Source: an uncultured Pseudomonadota bacterium (GTDB taxonomy: Bacteria; Pseudomonadota; Gammaproteobacteria; Steroidobacterales; Woeseiaceae). Taken from it: a stretch of 62,132 nucleotides of DNA. Positions 27,886 to 37,210 of the stretch are shown in pieces. Positions within the stretch are counted from its first letter, which is position 1. Each line of letters begins with the position of its first letter. The position numbers were made by a program, and so were the translations under genes. The notes under the pieces are model-generated. The model saw nothing but the letters and a program-made list of their open reading frames with translations. It was not told the DNA's origin and searched no databases. The DNA lies in NCBI GenBank assembly GCA_913055625.1, contig CAJXJW010000011.1, forward strand, positions 1-62,132, read 5' to 3'.

Positions 27886-29091
27886 ATGAGCCCGTCCGTC
27901 ACCTACGTCCTGATCGTGCTATTCACGACCAGCGCCATGATCTCGCTGATCTTCTTCATCGCGTGGAAGAGCCTCGTGCGCGAGCCCTACACGCTGAGCT
28001 GGGCGATCGCGTTCCTCCTGGCGACGGCGCAGTGGGGTTGCACGCTGGCACGCGACCGCTTTCCATCGTTCGAGGCCTTCTGGCTGGTCGTCAACGGCAT
28101 CGGCCTCGTCGCGATCATGCTCATTCTTCGCGGCCACATCGAGCGGACACACGTCCATTTTCGTCCCGGGCGCCTGTGGTTGTATACCGCGGCGCTCTAC
28201 GCGCTTGCGATCTGGGCGACGCTGGTGGACCGTCACGTCGGCATCATGACCGCGATCGTGCCCGCCTCGGCGGCCGTCATGGCCTTCATCTCCGCGTTCC
28301 TGGTGCTGCGGTTCCGGACGCCCGTGCGCCCGGCCGATTTCGCGGCCGCCGTCACCATGCTCGTGTTCGGCATCGTGCAGGTGGTCGCCTCCTCGCTGGC
28401 TTTCATGCAGGGCGCGGACGGCAACGAGCGCCTGTTCCAGGCCTTCGTCGAGTTCCGCTACCTCACGTTGCCCGCGGCGTATATCGCGCTCGCCATGTTC
28501 GTGATCTTCATGCTCGCGTCGGACCTGTCCGAGAAGATGAAGCAGATCGCGGTACAGGACCAGCTCACCGGCCTGCTGAATCGGCGCGGTTTCAGCGAGC
28601 GGGCCGCGCTGGTCTACGCCGGCGCACGCCGCAGCGGCCGGCCTGTTTCGGTCATCATGACGGACATCGATCGATTCAAGGACATCAATGACCGGTATGG
28701 GCACATGGCGGGTGACCACGCCCTGCAGCACTTCGCGCACGTCCTGGCGGAGCGCCGGCGTGCCGAGGACATCGTCGCGCGGATGGGCGGGGAGGAGTTT
28801 GCGCTCGTGCTGCCGGGGACGACGCTCGAGGTGGCAACGTCGATCGCCAGGGCGCTGTGCGATCGCATCGAGACCCGGTCGATCACGGCCGCCGGCGAAA
28901 CGCTCGAGATGACGGCGAGCTTCGGCGTGTCGACACTGTCCGAACGGGACACCTGCCTGACCGACGCCATCGTGCGCGCGGACCGCGCGCTGTACCGGTC
29001 GAAGCGGGCCGGCCGGAATCGTATCGATATCGAGTCGTCCCAGTCGCTGAACCTGCCCGACGGCATATTGAAGCGCGTTGCGGCGGAGTGA
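27886..29091 (+). CDS. membrane-bound GGDEF diguanylate cyclase
   Basis: 401 residues. The first 215 contain about six or seven membrane segments (starting VTYVLIVLFTTSAMISLIFFIAW and ending LPAAYIALAMFVIFMLA), forming an unnamed membrane sensor. A GGDEF domain follows with active site GGEEF at 301-305 and an I-site RAED five residues ahead, and DIDRFKDINDRYGHMAGD. It should therefore make cyclic di-GMP and be product-inhibited. It is the second cyclase of the window. The start ATG 27886 has no good Shine-Dalgarno. Confidence 0.88.
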   Translation: MSPSVTYVLIVLFTTSAMISLIFFIAWKSLVREPYTLSWAIAFLLATAQWGCTLARDRFPSFEAFWLVVNGIGLVAIMLILRGHIERTHVHFRPGRLWLYTAALYALAIWATLVDRHVGIMTAIVPASAAVMAFISAFLVLRFRTPVRPADFAAAVTMLVFGIVQVVASSLAFMQGADGNERLFQAFVEFRYLTLPAAYIALAMFVIFMLASDLSEKMKQIAVQDQLTGLLNRRGFSERAALVYAGARRSGRPVSVIMTDIDRFKDINDRYGHMAGDHALQHFAHVLAERRRAEDIVARMGGEEFALVLPGTTLEVATSIARALCDRIETRSITAAGETLEMTASFGVSTLSERDTCLTDAIVRADRALYRSKRAGRNRIDIESSQSLNLPDGILKRVAAE

Positions 29092-29158
29092 GCCGCTTGC
29101 AATCGGCGGGCGATCGCCGTATCAGTGTCGCCTTTCAGTGGGCACTTCGGAGCCGGCC

Positions 29159-29509
29159 ATGAGTTCGGCGGAAAACACCATCAGCTGGTCGGACTTCGCC
29201 AAGGTCGACATCCGCGTCGGCCGCGTCGTCGCGGCGCGCCGTTTCCCGGAAGCCCGCAAGCCGGCCTACGTCCTGGACGTAGACTTCGGGCCGGATGTCG
29301 GGCACCGAAAGTCCAGCGCGCAGATCACCGATCACTACAGGCCCGAGGACCTCGTCGGCCGCCTCGTCGTCGGAGTGGTCAATTTTCCGAAGAAGCAGAT
29401 CGGCCCGTTGATGTCGGAGTGCCTGGTCACGGGCTTTCACGACGCCGACGGCGCGGTCGTGCTGTGCGTTCCGGATGCCGACGTGCCCCCGGGGACGCGA
29501 CTGGCGTAA
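29159..29509 (+). CDS. csaA: CsaA-like tRNA-binding domain protein
   Basis: 116 residues, close to the usual 110 of CsaA. The OB-fold is clear: [75 protein letters not shown] and [17 protein letters not shown]. CsaA is a dimeric export-related chaperone that binds tRNA-like or peptide ligands. The chosen ATG 29159 starts just before the fold. It stands between a GGDEF gene and an ABC exporter, with no evident link. Confidence 0.88.
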   Translation: MSSAENTISWSDFAKVDIRVGRVVAARRFPEARKPAYVLDVDFGPDVGHRKSSAQITDHYRPEDLVGRLVVGVVNFPKKQIGPLMSECLVTGFHDADGAVVLCVPDADVPPGTRLA

Positions 29510-29552
29510 GCCCGTAGCCGGCGCGTCCGCGCTTCGCGTACCATTGCCCGCC

Positions 29553-30479
29553 ATGCCTGCGATCCTTTCCGTCCAGAACCTGAACAAAACCTACGCCGGC
29601 GACTTCGTCGCGCTCAGGGACATCAACCTCGAGATCGAGCGCGGGGAGATCTTCGCGCTGCTCGGCCCGAACGGGGCCGGCAAGACCACGCTGATCAACA
29701 TCATTTGCGGCATCGTCAACCCGACGTCCGGCACCGCGTACGTGAACGGACACGATATCGCATCGGAGTTTCGCCGTACGCGGGCGCTCGTCGGACTGGT
29801 GCCGCAGGAACTGCCGGTCGACTCGTTCACGACCGTGGAGCAGACCGCGGCGTTCAGCCGGGGACTGTTCGGCAAGCCGGCGGATCCCGCGCTCGTGGAG
29901 AAAGTGCTCAAGTCGCTGTCGCTGTGGGACAAGCGGGACACGAAGATCATCGCGCTGTCGGGTGGCATGAAGCGCCGCGTCCTGATCGCGAAGGCGCTCG
30001 CGCACGAGCCCGAGCTGCTGTTCCTGGACGAGCCGACCGCCGGCGTGGACGTGGAGCTGCGCCAGGACATGTGGAAAGTCGTCTCGCGGCTCCGCGACGA
30101 TGGCGTGACCGTGATCCTGACGACGCACTACATCGAGGAAGCCGAGGAGATGGCCGACCGGGTCGGCGTGATCAATCACGGCGAGATCATCCTCGTCCAG
30201 GACAAGCGCCGCCTGATGCGCGAACTCGGCAAGAAGCAGCTCACGCTGAGCCTGAACGCGCCGCTCGACCGCTTACCGGCAACCCTCGGGGCTTTCGCGC
30301 TCGAACTTGCGCCCGGCGGGAGCGAGCTCGTGTACACCTACGATTCGAACGAGAACCGCACCGGCATTACGGGGCTGCTCGGGGCATTGCAGGAGGCCGG
30401 CATCCATTTCAATGACCTCGATACGTCGCAAAGCTCGCTCGAGGAGATCTTCGTCGACCTCGTGAAGAGACCGCAATGA
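29553..30479 (+). CDS. ABC-2 type exporter ATP-binding protein (YadG-like)
   Basis: 308 residues, the same length as E. coli YadG. Walker [10 protein letters not shown], signature LSGGMKRR, Walker B LLFLDEP and switch His in [24 protein letters not shown] are intact. The C-terminal 80 residues are the small regulatory domain found in this NodI/YadG group. It energises the permease whose ATG overlaps its stop. The exported substrate is unknown. Confidence 0.88.
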   Translation: MPAILSVQNLNKTYAGDFVALRDINLEIERGEIFALLGPNGAGKTTLINIICGIVNPTSGTAYVNGHDIASEFRRTRALVGLVPQELPVDSFTTVEQTAAFSRGLFGKPADPALVEKVLKSLSLWDKRDTKIIALSGGMKRRVLIAKALAHEPELLFLDEPTAGVDVELRQDMWKVVSRLRDDGVTVILTTHYIEEAEEMADRVGVINHGEIILVQDKRRLMRELGKKQLTLSLNAPLDRLPATLGAFALELAPGGSELVYTYDSNENRTGITGLLGALQEAGIHFNDLDTSQSSLEEIFVDLVKRPQ

Positions 30480-31237
30480 ATTTCCAGGCCATCAAGGCGA
30501 TCTATCTTTCCGAGATGGCGCGGATGTTCCGCACGGCCGTGCAGAGCATCGTCGCGCCGGTACTGTCCACGTCGCTGTACTTCGTGATCTTCGGTTCCGC
30601 GATCGGCTCGCGCATCAGCGAGATCGACGGCATCACGTATGGCGCGTTCATTGTGCCGGGCCTCATCATGCTGTCGATCATGACGGAAAGTATCTCCAAC
30701 TCGTCGTTTGCGATCTATTTTCCGCGCTTCATCGGCACGATCTTCGAGGTGCTGTCGGCGCCGGTCTCCTGGGTGGAGGTCGTGCTCGGCTATGTTGGTG
30801 CGGCAGCGACGAAGTCCGTGATCATCGGCACGATCATCTTCATTACCGCGAACTTTTTCGTCGACATCGATATCGCGCACCCGTTCGTCGCGTTGCTGTT
30901 CCTCGTCCTGACGTCGTTCTCGTTCTGCCTGTTCGGCTTCATCCTCGGGGTTTGGGCGGACGGCTGGGAGAAACTGACGATCATCCCGGTGCTCGTGATC
31001 ATGCCGCTGACGTTCCTCGGCGGCACGTTCTATTCGATCAGCATGCTGCCGGAGGCCTGGCAGAAGATCAGCCTGTTCAATCCGATCGTGTACCTCATCA
31101 GCGGCTTCCGCTGGAGCTTCTACGAGCACTCGGACGTGGCCGTCGGGCTCAGTATCGGCGCGACCGTGGGATTCCTCGTCGCCTGCCTGCTCGTCGTGCG
31201 CTGGATCTTCAAGACGGGTTACCGGCTGCGCACCTGA
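30476..31237 (+). CDS. ABC-2 type exporter permease (YadH-like)
   Basis: 253 residues with six membrane segments, including [38 protein letters not shown] and [27 protein letters not shown]; the [16 protein letters not shown] block is the ABC-2 signature of the NodJ/YadH group. It starts 4 bp inside the ATPase gene, so the two form one translationally coupled operon. Confidence 0.88.
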   Translation: MNFQAIKAIYLSEMARMFRTAVQSIVAPVLSTSLYFVIFGSAIGSRISEIDGITYGAFIVPGLIMLSIMTESISNSSFAIYFPRFIGTIFEVLSAPVSWVEVVLGYVGAAATKSVIIGTIIFITANFFVDIDIAHPFVALLFLVLTSFSFCLFGFILGVWADGWEKLTIIPVLVIMPLTFLGGTFYSISMLPEAWQKISLFNPIVYLISGFRWSFYEHSDVAVGLSIGATVGFLVACLLVVRWIFKTGYRLRT

Positions 31238-31286
31238 CGCTACGTGAGCGACGGCACCGGCTGCCGGTGCCGTATACTGCACAGCG

Positions 31287-32603
31287 ATGAACCGGCCAGA
31301 ATCCAGCTCGGCGCGGCTCGCGACGATCGTCACGCTGATCGTGGCCGGCGAAATGATCTTCGCGCTGCCGTTCCACACGGCCCGCTATTTCCGCGTCACA
31401 CTGCTCGAGGCCTTCGGTTTCTCGAACACGCTGCTGGGTGACCTGTTCGCGGCCTACGGTGTCGTAGCGTTTCTCTCCTATTTCCCCGGCGGCGCGCTCG
31501 CCGACCGGTTTCCGGCTCGCGGCCTGCTCACCGCATCGCTGCTCGCGACTGCGGCCGGCGGCGTCGCGATGGCGACGATCCCGAATGCCGCCGGCATGGG
31601 AATGCTGTACGCGTTCTGGGGGGTGGCGACGATCCTGCTGTTCTGGGGCGCGCTGATCCGTGCGACGCGCGAATGGGGCGGTAGCGGCACGCAGGGCATG
31701 GCCTTCGGCCTGCTGGAGGGCGGGCGCGGCCTGGTGGCCGCGCTGGCGGCATTGCTCATGGCAAGCATTTTCGCCGCGTCGATGCCGGACGTCGTCGAAT
31801 CGGCGTCGGACGCTGAACGCCGCTCCGCGCTGTCACGCGTCATCCTCGCGTACTCGGCGCTGACCGCGCTGACGGGCGTGGCCGCGTGGCTGCTGATCCC
31901 GGGCGACCACGGCCGCCGCGCGCCGGGCGCCTCGCCACTCGCCGGCATGCGCGCAGTGCTGTCGCGCCCCGTCGTGTGGGCGCAGGCCGGTGTCGTTGCG
32001 TGTGCCTATTGCGGCTTCAAGGGGCTCGACAACTACGCGCTCTATGCCAACGAGGTCCTCGGCATGGATGAGGTCGAAGCCGCGTTTTTCTCGACCTGGG
32101 GCGCCTTCCTTCGCCCGGTCGCGGCGATCGCCGCCGGACTGCTTGCGGACCGGTTCACGGCCAAGCGCGCGATTAGCGGCGCGTTCGTTGCGATGCTGGC
32201 TTCCTGCGGTGCGGTATCGTTGTTTGCGCCGTCATCGCAGCCGGTGTCGGCCATCGTCGCCATGCTGTTCGTCAGCTATGCCGCGGTCTACGCGCTGCGC
32301 GGCGTGTACTTTGCGCTGCTCGAGGAAAACGAGACGCCGCGGCACGTGACCGGTGCCGCCGTGGGGCTGGTGTCCGTCATCGGTTTCACGCCGGAGATCT
32401 TCTTCGCGCCGATCACGGGGCGCATCCTCGACGCGAGCCCCGGGCTCGCCGGCTTCCAGCACTACTTCCTGTTCCTGGCGACCGTCGCGGCCGCCGGCCT
32501 GCTGCTGACCGCTGCGGTCGTGTACCTGCACCGCCCGGGGGGGCCGCCGTTGTGGCCTACCCGAGCCCGAGCCGGTTCGCATACTCCCGCTCGAGCGGAA
32601 TGA
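31287..32603 (+). CDS. MFS transporter
   Basis: 438 residues with about twelve membrane segments. The loop-2/3 motif GGALADRFPARGL and the repeat GLLADRFTAKRAI in the second half are the MFS A-type motifs. It could move a small organic solute; no neighbour hints at which. A TATACT -10-like box lies at 31273-31278, 8 bp before the ATG, but no convincing -35 box. The 3' end overlaps the convergent SRPBCC gene by 47 bp; the last 20 residues (WPTRARAGSHTPARAE) are non-family tail. Confidence 0.85.
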   Translation: MNRPESSSARLATIVTLIVAGEMIFALPFHTARYFRVTLLEAFGFSNTLLGDLFAAYGVVAFLSYFPGGALADRFPARGLLTASLLATAAGGVAMATIPNAAGMGMLYAFWGVATILLFWGALIRATREWGGSGTQGMAFGLLEGGRGLVAALAALLMASIFAASMPDVVESASDAERRSALSRVILAYSALTALTGVAAWLLIPGDHGRRAPGASPLAGMRAVLSRPVVWAQAGVVACAYCGFKGLDNYALYANEVLGMDEVEAAFFSTWGAFLRPVAAIAAGLLADRFTAKRAISGAFVAMLASCGAVSLFAPSSQPVSAIVAMLFVSYAAVYALRGVYFALLEENETPRHVTGAAVGLVSVIGFTPEIFFAPITGRILDASPGLAGFQHYFLFLATVAAAGLLLTAAVVYLHRPGGPPLWPTRARAGSHTPARAE

Positions 32604-33096
32604 GCGTCCTCCAGAACGGGGGCGTCGCGCTGTCGTCGAGAACGGCTTCCAGCACGGCGAGGTGCGTGTGCCAGCCGCCGCAGACGCTGAGCATCTGCTC
32701 GGGCGTCACGAGGCGCGAGTGCGTCAATACGAGGCGCACGGCTTTCCCATCGGCTTCCAGTTCGTAGCGGACGATCGAGTCTTCGTCACCGAACACCCAG
32801 GTGTGTTCGAGCAGCGTCGGGGGTTCGCAGCGCAGCACCGTGCCGGACATCCGGACCTCGCCGCTGACGGAGCGGTATTTCTCGGGCGGTTCACAATCGT
32901 CCGGGCCCGACAGGCGCGCATTGTTGAAGACCATCTCGACGCTCCCCTCGGGCCGCAACGTGTAGTCGCCACCGCACAACCAGCTCGCGCGCTTGTCGGG
33001 CTCCGTGATGTACGCCCAGACCCTCTCGATCGGGCCGGGCAGGACGCGCTCGAAGCGCACGGTCTGTTCGTCGAGCAATGTGCCGTAGGTGTTCAT
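32557..33096 (-). CDS. SRPBCC (AHSA1-like) domain protein, second copy type
   Basis: 179 residues. The fold opens with VRFERVLPGPIERVWAYITEPDKRASWLCGGDYTL, a classic AHSA1/YndB-like start, and continues GEVRMSGTVLRCEPPTLLEHTWVF and HSRLVTPEQMLSVCGGWHTHLAVLEAVL. Ligand unknown. Its ATG overlaps the stop of the ArsR gene (ATGA), so the two are coupled. It is a different subtype from the SRPBCC protein at 15372. Confidence 0.85.
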   Translation of the reverse strand: MNTYGTLLDEQTVRFERVLPGPIERVWAYITEPDKRASWLCGGDYTLRPEGSVEMVFNNARLSGPDDCEPPEKYRSVSGEVRMSGTVLRCEPPTLLEHTWVFGDEDSIVRYELEADGKAVRLVLTHSRLVTPEQMLSVCGGWHTHLAVLEAVLDDSATPPFWRTLIPLEREYANRLGLG

Positions 33097-33428
33097 GATT
33101 TTTCCTTCGTATCGGTGTGCGCGTCGTCCCGCGCGGCTTCGAGCTGGCGGGCCAGTTCGTCGAGTCGCGGGTTCCAGAATCGGCGGACGCGTTCGAGCCA
33201 GGCCTCGACCTCGGACAGTGCCGCGGCGTCGAGACGGTAGATGCGCCGTTGCGCGTCGGCGCGCGCCGTGACGAAGCCGGCGTCCCGCAGTACCTTGAGG
33301 TGCTGGGAGACGGCCGGCCGGCTCATCGCGAAGCGGTCGGCGAGGTCTCCGAACGACGCCTCGCCGGCGGCGAGGTGTTCGATGATGTGCCGGCGCGTGG
33401 GGTCGGCCAGTGCCTGGAAAGCGTCCAT
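33093..33428 (-). CDS. ArsR-family (SdpR-like) repressor
   Basis: 111 residues from ATG 33428 (a GTG 6 nt upstream would add two residues). MDAFQALADPTRRHIIEHLAAGEASFGDLADRFAMSRPAVSQHLKVLRDAGFVTARADAQRRIYRL is the SdpR-like signature. It has no metal cysteines. The promoter's predicted transcript start is exactly at this ATG, favouring 33428 and a leaderless mRNA. It controls, by family habit, itself and the coupled SRPBCC gene. Confidence 0.88.
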   Translation of the reverse strand: MDAFQALADPTRRHIIEHLAAGEASFGDLADRFAMSRPAVSQHLKVLRDAGFVTARADAQRRIYRLDAAALSEVEAWLERVRRFWNPRLDELARQLEAARDDAHTDTKEKS

Positions 33429-33434
33429 GGGCAC

Positions 33435-33462
33435 ATGATAAGAAAATACTTAATTAAGTCAA
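33435..33462 (-). promoter_or_regulatory. leaderless promoter with palindromes for the ArsR-SRPBCC pair
   Basis: On the minus strand TTGACT (33462-33457), a 16-bp spacer and TATCAT (33440-33435). The 12-bp palindrome ACTTAATTAAGT (33448-33459) lies between the boxes, and AAGTC-TT-GACTT (33466-33455) overlaps the -35 box. Predicted start is at about 33428, the A of the ATG. Confidence 0.65.
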
Positions 33463-33469
33463 GACTTAT

Positions 33470-35287
33470 TTATGGCCGGGCGCCGGGATCGACGCCGACC
33501 AGCAGCGGGTCGTGGTCGCTGGCGCGGTACGGGCCGCGGCCGAGGCCGGGGTCGCGGCCGTTCTCCAGGTTGTAGTCCAGCAGCGGCGCCTCGTCGGCAT
33601 TGATGTGCCATTCCGCGGCGCCCGTGACCTGCCGGGCAAGTGACGGGCTCGCGAACGCGTGATCGAGTGCGCCGGACTGTGCGTCGTAGACGAACGACCA
33701 GGCCGGAGGGTCCGCGTCTGCGCGCAGGTCCACGTAGCCCGCGTCGCGCAGAACCCTGAGCGGGTCCTCGAACGCGTACGCGTTGAAGTCGCCGACGAGG
33801 AGGAAATCGGGGTCGTCGCTGCCGGTCGGGTCCGAGGCGAGCCAGCGCACGACGGCTTCCGCGGCGTCCACGCGTGTGCGATTGCAGTTGCCCTGTCCGT
33901 CGCCCGCGTTCGGGTCCCCGGCGTCGTCGCAGTCGGAGCCCTTGGACTTCAGGTGGTGCACGACGACGGTAAAAGACTCGCCGGTCGCACGCTCGCGAAA
34001 CGTCTGCGCCAGCACCGGGCGGTTGCGGCCATCGTCGAAGCGCGCGTCGACGTCGCGATCGAGAATCGCGTGCCGTCCGGCGAGTTCCACCGTGCCGTCG
34101 CGGTACAGGAAGCCGGTACGAATGGCGTCGTCGCCGATCGAGCCGGTCGCGACGTAGGACCATCGGCCGTCGGCGCCCGCGTTCATTGCAAGGGTCAGCG
34201 CCGCGAGTGCGTTGTCGCCGTCGTTTTCCACTTCCATCAGGGCGACGACGTCCGCGCCGAGACCGTCGATCATCGCCACCAGCTTATCTCGCTGCCGGCG
34301 AAGTTCGGCCTCGCTGTCCGCGCCGCGGCAGCCGTCCTCGCCGCGCGGGCCACAGGCCGGCGCGCCGGTGTCGATGTGCGGAAAGAAGTTCAGCGCGTTC
34401 GCCGATGCGACCCGCACCCGGCCGCCCACGTCCGGCACCGCCGGGCGCGGATTGGCGGCCACGAAAGCCGGCGGCCGGACAGGCATCAGGCGCCAGTTCT
34501 CCTCGCCGCCGCCGCCGCTGCCTCGCGAGTAGCGCAGCACACCGACCGGCGTATCGACCTCGTCGCCGACGCGTGTCACCCGGTGCGGTGCCGTGCCGGG
34601 GTTCGCGTCGCGCCGGCCGTCGTCGAGGATCAGCGAGCGCGCCGCGTTCGCCTCCCGGTGCCGCCGGTAGCCCGCGGCGTCGGGCGGCGAGACCGTCGTG
34701 AACTGGTACAACCGGCCGCCGGCCGATATCCCCATCGCGCCGTAGCGTTCCAGCTCGTAGAGATTCGTGATCGTCAGCCGGCCGGACAGCCGCACCAGCA
34801 TGCCTTCGTAGGCCTCGAGGTCGGCAATCGGGTCGCCGCTCGAATTGTTCACCGTGCCGGAGACAGGAAGGGACACGTCCGTCGGTTCGATGCGGCCGCG
34901 GCCGATCTTGCGCACGGCCTTTGCGACGACCTGGGTTTCGCCGTAGAACTCCTGCACGCGGCCGACGACGCCGACCCGGTCGCCCACGGCGACGTCGGTG
35001 ATCATGCCGCGTTGTTCGAAGACGAAAACACCGTCCGAGGTCGCGGGATCGTCGTCGGGCGATTCACTCTGGATGTAGAAGCCCCCGAGGTTCCGCGTAT
35101 CGTCGCCGTCCCCGTCCTGGAAGTCGCCGGTCACGATGCCCGCGACGATGACCTCCCGGCCTTCCAGCGAGCTGGCCGCACCGGCGCCCTGCACCCGGGC
35201 AATAGGGATGTCTCCGCCTTCGGCCGGACCGCTACAGGCCACGAACAGCACGGTCGCGCACAAGGCAATGATGCGCGGCGACATCAT
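33470..35287 (-). CDS. ExeM/NucH-family extracellular or surface endonuclease, lipoprotein
   Basis: 605 residues with a lipobox ending in C18 (LFVAC). An OB-fold segment comes first (VIVAGIVTGDFQDGD, GGFYIQSESPDDDPATSDGVFVFE), as in other ExeM proteins. An endonuclease/exonuclease/phosphatase domain follows from about residue 290: VASANALNFF, DVVALMEVEND, HHLKSKG, FLLVGDFNAYAFEDP and the final SDHDPLLVGVD. These give the metal and catalytic residues (E in MEVE, D-N in GDFNA, SDH). It should hydrolyse DNA outside the cell or at the surface. Unlike many ExeM it lacks a C-terminal rhombosortase tail. Its ATG overlaps the end of the FMN reductase gene. Confidence 0.88.
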   Translation of the reverse strand: MMSPRIIALCATVLFVACSGPAEGGDIPIARVQGAGAASSLEGREVIVAGIVTGDFQDGDGDDTRNLGGFYIQSESPDDDPATSDGVFVFEQRGMITDVAVGDRVGVVGRVQEFYGETQVVAKAVRKIGRGRIEPTDVSLPVSGTVNNSSGDPIADLEAYEGMLVRLSGRLTITNLYELERYGAMGISAGGRLYQFTTVSPPDAAGYRRHREANAARSLILDDGRRDANPGTAPHRVTRVGDEVDTPVGVLRYSRGSGGGGEENWRLMPVRPPAFVAANPRPAVPDVGGRVRVASANALNFFPHIDTGAPACGPRGEDGCRGADSEAELRRQRDKLVAMIDGLGADVVALMEVENDGDNALAALTLAMNAGADGRWSYVATGSIGDDAIRTGFLYRDGTVELAGRHAILDRDVDARFDDGRNRPVLAQTFRERATGESFTVVVHHLKSKGSDCDDAGDPNAGDGQGNCNRTRVDAAEAVVRWLASDPTGSDDPDFLLVGDFNAYAFEDPLRVLRDAGYVDLRADADPPAWSFVYDAQSGALDHAFASPSLARQVTGAAEWHINADEAPLLDYNLENGRDPGLGRGPYRASDHDPLLVGVDPGARP

Positions 35288-35859
35288 GCGAGGCGCTCGA
35301 GCGTGTCGACGAGGTCATCGGCCAGTGACGCCACCCGGTCGATGTCGAAGTCGTTCACGAGCCTGCCCTCGTCGTCGAAGGCCTTGGCCGCCGCCGCGAT
35401 CGAGACCTGGTTCGGGAGCACCAGCACGCCCAGGTTGTTGAGCACGGCGCGCACGTGAACGAGGCCGCGCAGGCCGCCGAGACGCCCCGGCGACGCGGAG
35501 AGGAGGGCGGCGGTCTTGCCGCGGTACGAGGCCATCGGCGGCTCGTCGTCGCAGCGCCGCGACACCCAGTCGAGCGAATTCTTGAGGAGCGGCGTGATGG
35601 AAGCGTTGTACTCGGGTGCCGAGAGCAGGATGCCGTCGTGTTCGACGAGCAGTGCCTTGAGGCGCAGCGCATGCTCGGGAGGGCCTTCCTCGCGCTCGAG
35701 ATCCTGGTTCATGATCGGCATCGGGAAGTCCCGCAGATTGACGACCGTGACGTCGGCGCCGCGCGCGGCCGTGATGCCGGCCGCATACTCCACCAGGCGC
35801 TGGTTGAACGATTCTCGGCGGGCACTGCCGGAAAACGCGAGTATGCGGGGTCGGGACAT
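35284..35859 (-). CDS. NADPH-dependent FMN reductase
   Basis: 191 residues of flavodoxin-like fold. The phosphate-binding loop FSGSARRESFN, the substrate site PEYNASITPLLKNSLDWVSR and the conserved ASPGRLGGLRG are those of the ArsH/ChrR/SsuE-like NADPH:FMN reductase family. It reduces FMN or quinones in the cytoplasm. Its stop overlaps the start of the nuclease gene by 4 bp, so both are co-translated, although no functional link between the two activities is obvious. Confidence 0.88.
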   Translation of the reverse strand: MSRPRILAFSGSARRESFNQRLVEYAAGITAARGADVTVVNLRDFPMPIMNQDLEREEGPPEHALRLKALLVEHDGILLSAPEYNASITPLLKNSLDWVSRRCDDEPPMASYRGKTAALLSASPGRLGGLRGLVHVRAVLNNLGVLVLPNQVSIAAAAKAFDDEGRLVNDFDIDRVASLADDLVDTLERLA

Positions 35860-35921
35860 CGGGATACCTCGGGCGGCGGGTTCGTGTCCGCATTGTTGCC
35901 GAGTCCCGGCCGCCTGCCAAA

Positions 35922-35950
35922 TTGCGGCACCGGACGCCCGCGTCTATAGT
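35922..35950 (+). promoter_or_regulatory. sigma70-type promoter for the beta-helix/diheme pair
   Basis: TTGCGG (35922-35927), a 17-bp spacer, TATAGT (35945-35950). Predicted start near 35957, about 23 nt before the TTG at 35980. It has the same boxes as the promoter at 3535. Confidence 0.6.
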
Positions 35951-35979
35951 CCGGACAGGAATTGACCGGGGGAACGATT

Positions 35980-37209
35980 TTGCGCGCAACGACCATCTTC
36001 GCCGCCATCCTGCTCGCCGCCTGCACGAAAGCGCCGGAGCCGCCACCGGACGCGGCGGCGCTGGAATTCCAGAAGCAGCTCCAGACCCAGCTCATCACCG
36101 CAAAGCCCGGCGACGTCATCACGATCCCGGCAGGTGTTCACCGGATCAACCGCGGGCTGTCCCTGAACGTGTCCGGCGTGACGATCCGCGGCGAGGGCAT
36201 GGACCGGTCGGTGCTGTCGTTCCGCGACCAGGTGCAGGGCGCCGAGGGGCTCCTCGTGAACGCCAGCGACTTCACGATCGAGGATCTCGCGATCGAGGAT
36301 GCCGCGGGCGACGGGTTGAAGGTCAACGAGGGCCGCAACATCGTGATCCGGCGCGTTCGCACGGAGTGGACGAACGGGCCCGACGAGAAGAACGGCGCCT
36401 ACGGCATCTACCCGGTGCAGACGACGAACCTGCTGCTGGAGGAATGCGTCGCCATCGGCGCATCGGATGCCGGGCTGTACGTCGGCCAGTCGGAGAACGT
36501 GATCGTGCGCAACAACCGCGCCGAGTACAACGTCGCCGGCATCGAAATCGAGAACACGCGCAACGCGGACGTGTACGGCAACACGGCCACGAACAACACC
36601 GGCGGCATCCTCGTGTTCAACATGCCCGACCTTCCCGTGCCGGGGCACAGCACGCGCGTGTACGGCAATACCGTCGTCGCGAACAATACCGGCAACTTCG
36701 GCGCCGAAGGCACGCCGGTCGCGAGCGTTCCCGCGGGCTCCGGCATCGTCGTCAACTCGAACGACCGGGTCGAGATCTTCGACAACGACATCGCGGACAA
36801 CGACACGGCGAACGTCATCATCAGCAGCTACTTCGCCACCGGCTACCAGGGGACGCGCGAACTGGCCGAGGCCTACGATCCGTATCCCGAAGCGATCTTC
36901 GTGCACGGCAATCGCTTCGACGGCGGCGGCGAGTCGCCCGACGGCCTGGACCTGAAGGCATTGAAGATCGCGAAATTCGGTTTGTCCGGCGCCTTTCCCG
37001 ACATCCTCTGGGACGGTTATGTGAACCCCGACAAGGCGAGCGCAGACGGGAAGCTGTTGCCGCAACATGCGATCTGCGTCGACAACGGCGACGCCGAGGT
37101 GCTGAACGTGGATCTCGGGAACGGCAGCAAGAACATCACGGTCGGCGACCCGCAGCATGCCTGCCGGTTGCCGCGCCTCGCCGCCGTGGAACTGGACCCG
37201 CCGCTCTGA
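35980..37209 (+). CDS. parallel beta-helix lipoprotein (TIGR03805-type), gene 1 of pair
   Basis: 409 residues from TTG 35980, chosen because GGGGGAA sits 5 nt upstream; an earlier TTG (35962) has none. The lipobox ends in C15 (LLAAC). The mature protein has right-handed beta-helix rungs (GVTIRGEGMDRSVLSF, DFTIEDLAIEDAAGDGLKVNEGRNIVIRRVRTEW, NVIVRNNRAEYNVAGIEIENTRNADVYGNTATNNTGGILVFN). It matches the family that regularly occurs as a two-gene unit with the diheme protein that follows here by 1 bp. The function of the pair is unknown; polysaccharide binding or lysis would be a guess from the fold. Confidence 0.85.
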   Translation: MRATTIFAAILLAACTKAPEPPPDAAALEFQKQLQTQLITAKPGDVITIPAGVHRINRGLSLNVSGVTIRGEGMDRSVLSFRDQVQGAEGLLVNASDFTIEDLAIEDAAGDGLKVNEGRNIVIRRVRTEWTNGPDEKNGAYGIYPVQTTNLLLEECVAIGASDAGLYVGQSENVIVRNNRAEYNVAGIEIENTRNADVYGNTATNNTGGILVFNMPDLPVPGHSTRVYGNTVVANNTGNFGAEGTPVASVPAGSGIVVNSNDRVEIFDNDIADNDTANVIISSYFATGYQGTRELAEAYDPYPEAIFVHGNRFDGGGESPDGLDLKALKIAKFGLSGAFPDILWDGYVNPDKASADGKLLPQHAICVDNGDAEVLNVDLGNGSKNITVGDPQHACRLPRLAAVELDPPL

Positions 37210-37210
37210 C

